A stretch of DNA of 62,979 nucleotides, taken from assembly GCA_964436825.1 (NCBI GenBank), contig CAYTEO010000011.1:1-62979 (forward strand), read 5' to 3'. The first letter of the stretch is position 1, and each line of letters starts with the position of its first letter. The position numbers were made by a program, and so were the translations under genes. A model generated the notes under the pieces. It saw nothing but the letters and a program-made list of their open reading frames with translations. It was not told the DNA's origin and searched no databases. Origin of the DNA: CAYTEO01 sp964436825. Its GTDB lineage: Bacteria > Krumholzibacteriota > Krumholzibacteriia > LZORAL124-64-63. Of the stretch, positions 44,062 to 53,672 are shown in pieces.

Positions 44062-45020
44062 CGGATCAGGTCCCCGATCCGGCCGAGCCGCGGCAGGTTC
44101 CGCTCCTTGTCCCAGGACCAGTAGATGAACATGGCCTTGGCCTTGACCAGGTCCCGGTCCAGCGGGCCCCAGAAGCGGCTGTCGGCGCTGTTGTAGCGGT
44201 TGTCCCCCATCATGAACAGGGTCCCCTCGGGCACGACGAACGGCGCGTCGACCTCCGCGGCGTGGTCACGGATGGCCGCCAGGTGGCGCCGCAGCTCGGC
44301 GATCGGCAGCTCGCGCGTCCCCTCGACGTGGGCCCGCAGGGCCTCGAGGTGCGGCATCACGACGCTGCTGTCCAGGCCCGCCCCCCCGGCCAGGGCCGCC
44401 TCGACGTACTGGACGACCCGCCGCGGCGTGACCACGCGCGTCTGGAGCGCCTCGGCCAGTCCGTAGTGGTCGTTGAACGGTCCGAACCGCTTGCGGGGAT
44501 CGTGCCAGGTGTGGGGCTTGACCCGGAAGTCGGCCGGCCGCATGTGGGTGTCCCCCTCCGGGTGATTCAGGTTGTCCTCGTATTCCTTGTCGTTGACGTA
44601 GAGCTTGCCGTCGGTGACCCGGACCCGGTCTCCCGCCACGGCGACGCACCTCTTGATGTAGTCCTGGTGCCGGTCCAGGGGGTACTCGAAGACGATGATG
44701 TCACCCTGCCGCGGCTGGCGCAGCGCGGGGAGCTTCAGGACCGGCAGGTTGTCGACGATGGTCCAGTCCACCACCGGGATGCGGATCCGGTCGGGGGTCT
44801 TGGCGCCGTAGATGAACTTGTTGGCGAACAGGAAGTCGCCGACCAGCAGCGTCTTCTCCATCGAGCCGGTGGGAATGCGGAAGGCCTGGGCCACGAACTG
44901 CCTGATCAGCAGGGCCAGCAGGACCGCCAGCCCGATCGGCTTGACATACTCCACCCAGACGTGACGCCAGAAACCGGCGGCGGCTCGCGGTGCCGCCTTC
45001 TCTACCGGGGTCGCTTTCAT
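44058..45020 (-). CDS. lepB: Signal peptidase I with large insertion
   Basis: Cleaves signal peptides at the periplasmic face of the inner membrane. From ATG 45020 (AGGAAGGA upstream) the protein is 320 aa. One membrane segment (about 24-45) precedes the catalytic Ser53 in FRIPTGSMEKTLLVGD; the general base is Lys123 in DYIKRCVAVAGD. Box E is MMGDNRYNSADSRFWGPL. Between about 150 and 260 there is an insertion with a predicted helical, Ala-rich part (VVQYVEAALAGGAGLDSSVV), larger than in most peptidases. A start 12 codons earlier is possible but less likely. Operon: lepA-lepB-hemW. Confidence 0.94.
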   Translation of the reverse strand: MKATPVEKAAPRAAAGFWRHVWVEYVKPIGLAVLLALLIRQFVAQAFRIPTGSMEKTLLVGDFLFANKFIYGAKTPDRIRIPVVDWTIVDNLPVLKLPALRQPRQGDIIVFEYPLDRHQDYIKRCVAVAGDRVRVTDGKLYVNDKEYEDNLNHPEGDTHMRPADFRVKPHTWHDPRKRFGPFNDHYGLAEALQTRVVTPRRVVQYVEAALAGGAGLDSSVVMPHLEALRAHVEGTRELPIAELRRHLAAIRDHAAEVDAPFVVPEGTLFMMGDNRYNSADSRFWGPLDRDLVKAKAMFIYWSWDKERNLPRLGRIGDLIR

Positions 45021-45095
45021 CCGACTGTGTCCTTCCTGTGCGAGGGACCGGGGCACGAACGATCTACGCCGGCGGGGCCGCCGTGTTCCATCGGT

Positions 45096-46895
45096 TCAGC
45101 GCTCCACCTTCAGGACGGCCATGAAGGCCTCCTGGGGGATCTCCACCGAGCCGACCTGCTTCATCCGCTTCTTCCCCTCCTTCTGCTTCTCGAGCAGCTT
45201 CCGCTTGCGCGTGATGTCGCCGCCATAGCACTTGGCCGTCACGTTCTTGCGGTACGGCTTGACCGTCGTGCGGGCGATGACCCGCGTGCCGATGGCCGCC
45301 TGGATCGCCACCTGGAACATCTGCCGCGGGATCAGCTCCTTCAGCTTGCGGCACAGCCCCAGGCCCCAGTGGTAGGCCTTGTCCCGGTGGACGATGCAGG
45401 CCAGGGCGTCGACCGGCTCGCCGTTGATCAGGATGTCGAGGCGGATCAGGTCGTCCTTGTGGTGCCCGATGTACTCGTAGTCGAGCGACGCGTAGCCGCG
45501 GGTGACCGACTTGAGCTTGTCGTAGTAGTCGACGACGAGTTCCGACAGCGGGATGTCGAACTCCAGGGTGACCCGCTCGGTGTCGATGTATTCCATCCGC
45601 TTCTGGACGCCGCGGCGCTCCAGGGAGATCTGGATCACGTTGCCGATGTAGTCGGTGGGCGTGATGATGGAGGCGCGGACGATCGGCTCGCGGACCTCCT
45701 GGATCTTCTGGGCCGGCGGCATGTTGGCCGGGTTCTCCACCAGCAGGGTCTCCCCGTCGCGGGTCAGGACCTCGTACTCCACGTTGGGCAGCGTGGCGAT
45801 GAGGTTCAGGTCGTACTCCCTCTCGAGGCGCTCCTGGACGATCTCCATGTGCAGCAGCCCCAGGAACCCGCAGCGGAAGCCGAAGCCGAGCGCGGCGCTC
45901 TTCTCCGGTTCCCAGGTCAGGGAGGCGTCGTTGAGCTGGAGCTTCTGGAGCGCCTCCTTCAGGTCGTCGTAGTCGTCGTTGTCGACCGGGTAGAAGCCGC
46001 TGAAGACCATCGGCTTGACTTCCTCGTACCCCGGCAGCGGCCCGGCACAGGGGTTCCCCTCCAGGGTGATCGTATCGCCCACGCGGACGTGGCGGACGTC
46101 CTTGGCGCCGGTGGCGATGTACCCCACCTCGCCCGCGGCCAGGCCGTCGCGCTGGATCCGCTCGAGACGGAACCAGCCGATCTCCGCCACCTCGTGCCGC
46201 CGGTCGCCGCGCATCAGCAGGATGCGGTCCCCCTTGCGGATCCGGCCGTCCATCATCCTGACGTAGGCGACCGCCCCCACGTAGGGGTCGAAGACCGAGT
46301 CGAAGATCAGCGCCCGGGCCGGTGCCTCCGGATCGCCCGCCGGCGGCGGGATCTCGCGGACGATCGCCTCCAGCAGGTCGGACACCCCCTCGCCCGTCTT
46401 GGCGCTGACCCGCAGGACCTCCTCGGGACGGCAGCCCAGCAGGTCGACGATCTGCTCGGTGACGAAGTCGGGCCGGGCGGCGGGCAGGTCGATCTTGTTG
46501 ACGACCGGCAGGATGGCCAGGTCGTGCTCCAGGGCCAGGTAGAGGTTGTTGATCGTCTGGGCCTGGACCCCCTGGACGGCGTCGACGACGAGGATCGCCC
46601 CCTCGCAGGCGGCCAGGCTGCGGGAGACCTCGTAGTTGAAGTCGACGTGGCCCGGCGTGTCGATGAGGTTCAGGACGTGAAGCGACCCGCCGGCGGGGGT
46701 GTACTCCATGCGGATGGGATGGCTCTTGATCGTGATCCCCCGCTCCCGCTCCAGGTCCATGGAGTCGAGGACCTGCTCGGTCATCTGGCGGTCGCGGAGC
46801 GTGCCGGTCTGCTCGAGCAGGCGGTCGGCCAGGGTCGACTTGCCGTGGTCGATGTGGGCGATGATGCAGAAGTTGCGGTACTGCTCCATGGACAC
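45096..46895 (-). CDS. lepA: Elongation factor 4 (LepA GTPase)
   Basis: Ribosome-associated GTPase that back-translocates or assists 30S assembly. The 599 aa are the normal length. The GTPase motifs are IIAHIDHGKSTLADRLLE, DSMDLERERGITIKSH, LIDTPGHVDFNYEVSRSL and PVVNKIDLPAA. The C-terminal LepA-specific domain ends TAKCYGGDITRKRKLLEKQKEGKKRMK, the family signature. It is followed by lepB, 75 bp away, and preceded by the DUF5683-like gene by six bases. Confidence 0.98.
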   Translation of the reverse strand: MSMEQYRNFCIIAHIDHGKSTLADRLLEQTGTLRDRQMTEQVLDSMDLERERGITIKSHPIRMEYTPAGGSLHVLNLIDTPGHVDFNYEVSRSLAACEGAILVVDAVQGVQAQTINNLYLALEHDLAILPVVNKIDLPAARPDFVTEQIVDLLGCRPEEVLRVSAKTGEGVSDLLEAIVREIPPPAGDPEAPARALIFDSVFDPYVGAVAYVRMMDGRIRKGDRILLMRGDRRHEVAEIGWFRLERIQRDGLAAGEVGYIATGAKDVRHVRVGDTITLEGNPCAGPLPGYEEVKPMVFSGFYPVDNDDYDDLKEALQKLQLNDASLTWEPEKSAALGFGFRCGFLGLLHMEIVQERLEREYDLNLIATLPNVEYEVLTRDGETLLVENPANMPPAQKIQEVREPIVRASIITPTDYIGNVIQISLERRGVQKRMEYIDTERVTLEFDIPLSELVVDYYDKLKSVTRGYASLDYEYIGHHKDDLIRLDILINGEPVDALACIVHRDKAYHWGLGLCRKLKELIPRQMFQVAIQAAIGTRVIARTTVKPYRKNVTAKCYGGDITRKRKLLEKQKEGKKRMKQVGSVEIPQEAFMAVLKVER

Positions 46896-46901
46896 TCGCC
46901 G

Positions 46902-47546
46902 TCAGAAGGAGGTTCGCCAGCTCCAGAGCACGGTGCCGGCCAGGGGTGTCGCGGACACGTCGTCGAACGGGGAACGGTCCTCGGGCGGCCAGTGCTCGGG
47001 CACCGGCACCGGGTCCCGGTCGAACTGCTGCAGGTGGGCACCCACGTAGGCGTCCAAGGCAATGATAAGCAGTGCGCCGGCCGACCACCACGCGAAATCA
47101 CGGACCCGCTCGCGGTACTCGTGGACCTGCGCCCGGTAGAGGTCGCGGGTCACCGTGTTCTCCACGACGTCGGCGTAGCGGTCGAGGCGGGCCGCCTTGC
47201 GGTCGTTCATCAGCAGGTGTCCCCAGTAGAAACCCTCCGCCCCGAAGGCGAGCACCGCCCGCCAGCCGCCGCCCGCGGCGAGCTGCCCCCAGCCGGGCAG
47301 CACGGGAGTGAGGGCCACCGCCAGGGTCGGGCTGATACGCGGCCGCAGGACCGGGGCGGTGACGGCGGGGCGGACGCTGTCGGGACGGGCGGGCTGCTGG
47401 GCGGACGCGGCGGCCGGCAGCAGGCCGACGGCCAGCAGCAGGCCGGCGGCCAGCAGCAAGCCGGCGACCGGGCGCCGACGGGGCGGTGCTCCCGCCTTCC
47501 GTCCCCGGGTACCCGGCGCCGATGCCGTCGTCCGCGTGTCGCTCAT
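46902..47546 (-). CDS. Putative exported/membrane DUF5683-like protein
   Basis: The function is unknown. The 214-aa protein has an Arg-rich start, a hydrophobic segment (about 27-48) ending AAASAQQ that looks like a signal peptide, and then a Pro-rich stretch. PVLPGWGQLAAGGGWRAVLAFGAEGFYWGHLL resembles the small membrane motif of DUF5683-type proteins found in Bacteroidetes and other FCB bacteria. A second hydrophobic region is at about 150-168 (AWWSAGALLIIALDAYVGAHL). The start ATG overlaps the lipid kinase stop, and the end is six bases before lepA, so it is in the same operon. Confidence 0.6.
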   Translation of the reverse strand: MSDTRTTASAPGTRGRKAGAPPRRRPVAGLLLAAGLLLAVGLLPAAASAQQPARPDSVRPAVTAPVLRPRISPTLAVALTPVLPGWGQLAAGGGWRAVLAFGAEGFYWGHLLMNDRKAARLDRYADVVENTVTRDLYRAQVHEYRERVRDFAWWSAGALLIIALDAYVGAHLQQFDRDPVPVPEHWPPEDRSPFDDVSATPLAGTVLWSWRTSF

Positions 47547-48457
47547 CCGTGCCTCGCCTCCCCCGTCCGCGACGGGTCCGCCAGGACCGTCAGGGCCCGC
47601 GGCTCACAGCGCCAGCGGTAGGTCCCCGCCGGCAGGGGCCTCGCCTCGCCGTCCAGGTGGACGGCCGTCGGCGCCGCCAGGTGGCAGGTCACCTCCACCA
47701 CCTGACGGTAGTGGACACCGTCCAGGTCCAGATGGTTCCCCCGCATGCCGCGCGGCAGCAGCCGCAGCAGGCGGCCGCGCCCCATCCCGGCCACCAGGCA
47801 GACGTCCAGCAGACCGTCGGCGGGATCGGCCCGCGGCGTCAACCGGAATCCACCGCCGGTCGTCCGTCCCAGGCCGATCTCGGCCAGGGACCAGTCGCCG
47901 GCCAGGTCGTCGTCGCCGGCCGGTGCCGCGAACCGCCACTCGGCCCGGACGCTGCGGTGGCGGAGGATCCCCGCCGCCGACGCCAGCAGGTAGCGTCCCG
48001 CGCCCCAGCGTCGGTCCAGGCGCGCCGCCAGCAGGGAGACCTCGCCGCTGAGCAGCAGGCCACAGGAGTTGAAGAACGGCTCGTCCCCGAACCAACCCAC
48101 GTCGCGGCGGACCAGCCGGCCGTGGCGCAGGGTCCGCCAGCCCGCCTCCAGGGAGGAGACGCCCAGATCGCCCGCCAGATCGTTCCCGCTGCCGGTGGGC
48201 AGGACGGCCAGGGCCGCCGCGGTGCCCAGCAGGCCGCGGGCCACCTCGCTGACGGTGCCGTCGCCGCCCACGGCCAGGACGATCCGGCAGCGGCGGGCGG
48301 CATCACGGGCCAGGTCCGCCGCCTCGCCTGGCCGGCGGGTCACCTGCACCTCGGGGGCAAAGCCGCGGTTGCGCAGCTGCTCCGCCACGGTGTCGGGAGC
48401 GACGCGGCGGCGCGCCGGTCCGGCGGTCGGGTTGACGATGACGGCGATGGGCTCCAC
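47543..48457 (-). CDS. Diacylglycerol/lipid kinase family protein (YegS/DagK-like)
   Basis: Predicted cytosolic or peripheral lipid kinase that phosphorylates diacylglycerol or a related lipid. The GTG start at 48457 has AGAGGAA upstream, giving 304 aa and avoiding overlap with tRNA-Sec. The catalytic-domain signature is IAVIVNPTAGPARRR at the start, AVGGDGTVSEVARGLLG (GGDGT 64-68), and VLPTGSGNDLAGDLGV. The second domain contains FFNSCGLLLSGEVSLLA, ADPADGLLDVCLV, and the end VHLDGEARPLPAGTYRW. Substrate specificity cannot be judged. Confidence 0.88.
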   Translation of the reverse strand: MEPIAVIVNPTAGPARRRVAPDTVAEQLRNRGFAPEVQVTRRPGEAADLARDAARRCRIVLAVGGDGTVSEVARGLLGTAAALAVLPTGSGNDLAGDLGVSSLEAGWRTLRHGRLVRRDVGWFGDEPFFNSCGLLLSGEVSLLAARLDRRWGAGRYLLASAAGILRHRSVRAEWRFAAPAGDDDLAGDWSLAEIGLGRTTGGGFRLTPRADPADGLLDVCLVAGMGRGRLLRLLPRGMRGNHLDLDGVHYRQVVEVTCHLAAPTAVHLDGEARPLPAGTYRWRCEPRALTVLADPSRTGEARHG

Positions 48458-48477
48458 GTGCCGAGTTCCTCTCGCGG

Positions 48478-48509
48478 CGGCGGCGCGCGACCGCAGTCGC
48501 GCGCCGCCG
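48478..48509 (-). other. 14-bp perfect hairpin with UNCG-type loop after selC
   Basis: Arms 48478-48491 and 48496-48509 are fully complementary and closed by the minus-strand tetraloop TGCG, which in RNA is of the extra-stable cUNCGg class. It lies eight bases after the tRNA-Sec 3' end, with no T-run downstream. It may terminate or process the selC transcript or insulate it from the lipid kinase. Confidence 0.55.
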
Positions 48510-48516
48510 GCGAGCT

Positions 48517-48614
48517 TGGCGGGAATGTGTGGGAATCGAACCCACCTCGGACGGTATTCGCGCCCGACACAGGGATTTGAAGTCCCGGGGGGCCACCAGG
48601 CCCCATCCACTCCC
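48517..48614 (-). tRNA. selC: tRNA-Sec (anticodon UCA)
   Basis: Minus strand, 98 bases with encoded CCA. The structure is typical of bacterial selenocysteine tRNA: an 8-base acceptor with 7 canonical/wobble pairs plus a G-A opposition at the eighth, a long 6-bp D-stem (GGGGCC/GGCCCC) with a 4-base loop, anticodon loop CTTCAAA (UCA), an extra-long variable arm, and the T-arm GTGGG-TTCGATT-CCCAC. Discriminator G precedes CCA. It implies UGA-decoding with selenocysteine, although selA, selB and selD are not in this window. Confidence 0.93.
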
Positions 48615-48628
48615 GCGGGTCCGCGACG

Positions 48629-48656
48629 AGGATAACATCTCCCCGCCGGTGCGCAA
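48629..48656 (-). promoter_or_regulatory. Promoter of selC
   Basis: Minus strand: TTGCGC (48651-48656), 16-base spacer, TATCCT (48629-48634). The predicted start is a few bases before the tRNA-Sec 5' end, so selC may have its own transcription start rather than rely on ridA read-through. Confidence 0.6.
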
Positions 48657-48671
48657 GCCCGGCGGACGCGT

Positions 48672-49055
48672 TCAGGCGCGACTGGCGACGAGCTCGATCT
48701 CCACCCGCCCGTCCAGCGGCAGCCGCGCCACCTGGACGGCGCTGCGGGCCGGCGGCTCCCGGTCGAAGAACTCCCGGTAGACCTCGTTGACGGCCGCGAA
48801 GTCGTCCATGTCGGCCAGGAAGACGGTGACCTTGACGACGTCGGCCAGGGAGAACCCGGCCGCGACGACGATCTCGCGCAGGTTCGTCAGGGCCTGGCGC
48901 GCCTGCCCGGCGGCATCGGGAGCGGCGAAGGTGCCGGTGGCGGGATCGATCCCCAGCTGCCCGGCGGTGAACAGCAGGTCCCCGGCGACGATCGCCTGGC
49001 TGTAGGGGCCGATGGCGGCCGGGGCCCGATCGGTGCTGACGACGGTCCGTGGCAT
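48672..49055 (-). CDS. ridA: RidA-family reactive imine/enamine deaminase
   Basis: Hydrolyses reactive enamines and imines formed by PLP enzymes. The 127-aa protein has the family's KTVVST-type start (TVVSTDRAPAAIGPYSQAIVAGDLLFTAGQLG), the middle segment LTNLREIVVAAGFSLADVVKVTVFLADMDDFAAVN and the end PARSAVQVARLPLDGRVEIELVA with the substrate-binding Arg. It is 34 bp after glmS in the same direction; the connection is probably co-transcription only. Confidence 0.95.
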   Translation of the reverse strand: MPRTVVSTDRAPAAIGPYSQAIVAGDLLFTAGQLGIDPATGTFAAPDAAGQARQALTNLREIVVAAGFSLADVVKVTVFLADMDDFAAVNEVYREFFDREPPARSAVQVARLPLDGRVEIELVASRA

Positions 49056-49089
49056 GGTGTCCCCCCCGGCGGCCGCGGCGGCGGCCGCC

Positions 49090-50913
<1,824 letters not shown>

Positions 50914-50917
50914 GAGA

Positions 50918-52270
50918 TCAGTCTCCTTCCCCCGTGGCCGCCAACAGCAGGCGCGCCCGTTCCACGAGGGCGCGGGCCTGCTCCGCCGTCTCCGCCTCGG
51001 CGATGATGCGCACGATCGGCTCCGTATTGGAAGGCCGGATGTGGACCCAGCGGTGGTCGTCCTGCCAGCGGACGCCGTCGCGGGTGTCGATCGCACCTCC
51101 CCAGGTGGCCAACCTCCCCGCCAGGTCATCGGCCGGCAGGGGCTTTTCTTGATCGATCTTCTCCTTGATCATCGTCACCGGCGGATAGCCGGCGACCAGC
51201 TCCGCGAGGGTCGTCTCGCGCTCGACGAGCAGCTGCAGCACCATGGCGATCCCCACCAGGGCGTCCCGTCCCGGGTGGAGGGCGGGATAGATGACCCCGC
51301 CGTTGCCCTCGCCGCCGACGACGCCCTGCCGCGCCAGCAGCTCCGCCACGACGTTCGCCTCGCCCACCGGCGTGCGCCGCACGGTCACGCCGTGCCGGGC
51401 GGCGATCCGCTCGATCAGCCCCGTCGTCGAGAGGTTCACGACCACGTCGCCCCGCTGGTGGCCAAGGACGAAGTCGACGGCCGCCACCAGCGTCAGCTCC
51501 TCGCTCAGGACCCGTCCGGTCCCATCGGCCAGCACCAGCCGATCCACGTCCGGATCGACGGCGAACCCCAGATCGGCCGACTCGCGGGCGATCGCCTCGC
51601 TCAGCCCGGACAGGTGGGCCGGCGTCGGTTCGGGCGGATGGGGGAACAGGCCCGTGCAACCGCAGTGCAGCGGGACGCACGCGACCCCGAGCGCGGCCAG
51701 CAGCTCCGGGACGATCCGCCCGCCGGCCCCCTCGACGGCGTCGACGACGACACGCAGGCCGCGCCCCGCGATCCGGTCGCGGTCCAGCCACGGCATCCCG
51801 AGGATGGCGTCGAGATGGCGCCGCTCGGCGTCGTCGCGGGTCGACATCCCGCCCAGTCGCTGCCAGTCCACGTGCCCGTCCCCCGCCTCCAGGCGCCGGC
51901 GGACCTCGGCGTTGGCCTCCGCGGAGAGGAACAGGCCGCGGTCGTCCAGCAGCTTCAGGGCGTTCCAGGGCTGGGGGTTGTGGCTGGCGGTGATGATGAT
52001 CCCGCCGACGGCGTCGCTCTCCTGGACGGCGAGCTCGGTCGTCGGCGTGGAGACGACGCCCAGGTCGATCACGTCGTGGCCGGTGGAGCGGAGCGCCGCC
52101 GCGACCGCCTGCAACAGGACCGGCCCCGAGGGCCGGCTGTCACGGCCGACGACGACCGGCCCCGGCGGCAGCCAGGCGCCGAAGGCCGCGGCCCAGCGGG
52201 CGACGACGACGGCGTCGAGGCCGTCGCCCACGACCCCGCGGATCCCCGAGACACTGATGCGCAGAGGCAA
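50918..52270 (-). CDS. glmM: Phosphoglucosamine mutase, archaeal type
   Basis: Interconverts glucosamine-6-P and glucosamine-1-P; acts after GlmS. From the TTG at 52270 the protein is 450 aa and starts MPLRISVSGIRGVVG. SD-like AAGGTGA is right upstream; the ATG at 52303 has no such site but stays possible. The phosphoserine loop is ITASHNPQPWNALK (Ser96), metal loop FAVDPDVDRL, sugar loop GGEGNGGVIYPALHPGRD and phosphate loop RPSNTEPIVRI. The GEGNGG motif is that of the archaeal/Bacteroidetes-type enzyme (TIGR03990-like) rather than the GEQSGH of most bacterial GlmM. Substrate preference for mannose/glucose phosphates is not excluded. Confidence 0.88.
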   Translation of the reverse strand: MPLRISVSGIRGVVGDGLDAVVVARWAAAFGAWLPPGPVVVGRDSRPSGPVLLQAVAAALRSTGHDVIDLGVVSTPTTELAVQESDAVGGIIITASHNPQPWNALKLLDDRGLFLSAEANAEVRRRLEAGDGHVDWQRLGGMSTRDDAERRHLDAILGMPWLDRDRIAGRGLRVVVDAVEGAGGRIVPELLAALGVACVPLHCGCTGLFPHPPEPTPAHLSGLSEAIARESADLGFAVDPDVDRLVLADGTGRVLSEELTLVAAVDFVLGHQRGDVVVNLSTTGLIERIAARHGVTVRRTPVGEANVVAELLARQGVVGGEGNGGVIYPALHPGRDALVGIAMVLQLLVERETTLAELVAGYPPVTMIKEKIDQEKPLPADDLAGRLATWGGAIDTRDGVRWQDDHRWVHIRPSNTEPIVRIIAEAETAEQARALVERARLLLAATGEGD

Positions 52271-52360
52271 GCTGTCACCTTCCCATGCTGGGGAACGCGC
52301 CATGACGGCGATCGACGATCACCGCTGACACGGCTGTGTGCTGTCGGAGAGGGAGGAGCA

Positions 52361-52436
52361 TGGAGCCGATGTGCGGACTCGAACCGCAGACCTGCTCATT
52401 ACGAGTGAGCTGCTCTACCAGCTGAGCTACATCGGC
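52361..52436 (-). tRNA. tRNA-Thr (anticodon CGU)
   Basis: Minus strand cloverleaf: acceptor GCCGATG/CATCGGC, AGCTCAGCTGGTAGAGC D-arm, anticodon loop CTCGTAA (CGU), GGTTCGAGTCC T-arm, discriminator T and encoded CCA. 14 bases after tRNA-Phe, same unit. Confidence 0.95.
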
Positions 52437-52450
52437 TCCTGGAGCGGGCG

Positions 52451-52526
52451 TGGTGCCTGGGGGCGGAGTCGAACCACCGACACCATGATTTTCAGTCATG
52501 TGCTCTACCAACTGAGCTACCCAGGC
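52451..52526 (-). tRNA. tRNA-Phe (anticodon GAA)
   Basis: Minus strand cloverleaf: acceptor GCCTGGG/CCCAGGC, D-arm AGCTCAGTTGGTAGAGC, anticodon loop CTGAAAA (GAA), T-arm with GGTTCGACTCC, discriminator A and encoded CCA. First of the Phe-Thr pair, with a promoter 25 bases upstream. Confidence 0.95.
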
Positions 52527-52550
52527 ACACCGACTCGGATCGGTCCCGGA

Positions 52551-52579
52551 ATGAAACATTCCACCGGGGCCCTTGTCAA
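52551..52579 (-). promoter_or_regulatory. Sigma70-type promoter for tRNA-Phe/Thr
   Basis: Minus strand: perfect TTGACA (52574-52579), 17-base spacer, TTTCAT (52551-52556, four of six). It lies between galE and the tRNA pair, and could also drive glmM-glmS if transcription reads through. Confidence 0.7.
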
Positions 52580-52688
52580 GTCTCCCGGTCCAACTTCCTC
52601 CCCTGGGAGCTTGTTCCCTGGGTTCACCGGTCATCCTAGCGCAAGCTGGCCGCCTTGACCAGTCCCGAGCGGCGCCGGGACCGGTCCC

Positions 52689-53672
52689 TCAGCCGGCCTG
52701 TCCGTAGCCCCGGGGATGCTCCCTGTGCCAGCGCCAGGCATCGGCGACGATCGTCGCCAGGTCGCTTCGCCGCGGCCGCCAGCCCAGCAGTTCTCCCGCG
52801 CGCTCGCAGGCCGCCACCAGGCGGGCCGGATCGCCCGGCCGGCGTGGCGCCACCGGCGGTGCCAGTTCCCGTCCCGTCACCGCCGCGGCCGTCGTGACGA
52901 CCTCCCGGACCGACCAGCCGCGGCCGGTGCCCAGGTTCAGGGCCGTCAGGCCGGGCGGCAGGGTCGCGGTGACCGCCGCCACGTGGGCGTCGGCCAGGTC
53001 CCGCACGTGGATGTAGTCGCGGATGCAGGTGCCGTCGGGCGTGGGATAATCGTCGCCGAAGATCGCGAAGTCGACCCCGGGATCGAGCAGGGAGCGCAGC
53101 AGCCGCGGGACGAGATGCGTCTCGGGGTCGTGATCCTCGCCCAGGTCGTCCCAGGCCCCGGCCGCGTTGAAGTAGCGCAATGCCACGGCGGTCGTCCCCG
53201 TCCGCCGGGCGGCGTCGGCGAGCATCCACTCGATGGCGACCTTGGTCCGCCCGTAGGGATTGACCGGCCGCAGGGGCGCCGTCTCGGGGATGGGGACCGT
53301 GTCGGGCTCCCCGTAGACGGCGGCCGTCGAGGAGAAGACGAAGCGGGGACAGCCCGCCGCCGCGGCCGCGGCGATCAGGTTCAGGCCGCCGGCGACGTTG
53401 TTGCGGTAGTACTTCAGCGGGTCGGCCACCGACTCTCCGACCAGGCTGTAGGCGGCGAAGTGGACCACGGCCTCGAACCCCCGCTGCAGGACCGCGCGCG
53501 TCCAGTCCGCGTCCAGCAGCGTCCCGTGGTGCCAGACGACGTCGGCGGGCAGGACGGCACCGTGGCCCGTGCTCAGGTCGTCCAGGATCTCCACGTCGTG
53601 CCCGGCCTCCCGCAGGGCCCGAACCGTGACGCTCCCGATATAGCCGGCGCCGCCGGTGACCAGGATCCTCAT
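52689..53672 (-). CDS. galE: UDP-glucose 4-epimerase
   Basis: Interconverts UDP-glucose and UDP-galactose, supplying surface polysaccharide. The 327-aa protein starts MRILVTGGAGYIGSVTVRAL (NAD-binding GxxGxxG). The catalytic Ser-Thr and Tyr-Lys are in FSSTAAVYGEPD and NPYGRTKVAIEW. ALRYFNAAGA, DYIHVRDLADAHVAA and a C-terminal NLGTGRGWSVREVV are conserved. Its ATG overlaps the uvrA stop (ATGA), an odd functional pair. The long frame continuing upstream is out-of-frame uvrA sequence. Confidence 0.95.
   Translation of the reverse strand: MRILVTGGAGYIGSVTVRALREAGHDVEILDDLSTGHGAVLPADVVWHHGTLLDADWTRAVLQRGFEAVVHFAAYSLVGESVADPLKYYRNNVAGGLNLIAAAAAAGCPRFVFSSTAAVYGEPDTVPIPETAPLRPVNPYGRTKVAIEWMLADAARRTGTTAVALRYFNAAGAWDDLGEDHDPETHLVPRLLRSLLDPGVDFAIFGDDYPTPDGTCIRDYIHVRDLADAHVAAVTATLPPGLTALNLGTGRGWSVREVVTTAAAVTGRELAPPVAPRRPGDPARLVAACERAGELLGWRPRRSDLATIVADAWRWHREHPRGYGQAG

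Noticed and set aside
43824..47621. A 1265-codon open frame on the plus strand
   Set aside because: It is antisense to hemW, lepB and lepA and has no recognisable domain; a GC-driven shadow.
50914..50917. GlmS ribozyme before glmS
   Set aside because: Only four bases separate glmM and glmS, leaving no space for the ribozyme.
52304..52360. Terminator after tRNA-Thr
   Set aside because: A short GACA...TGTC hairpin is present but the stem is short and no T-run follows, so it is not convincing.
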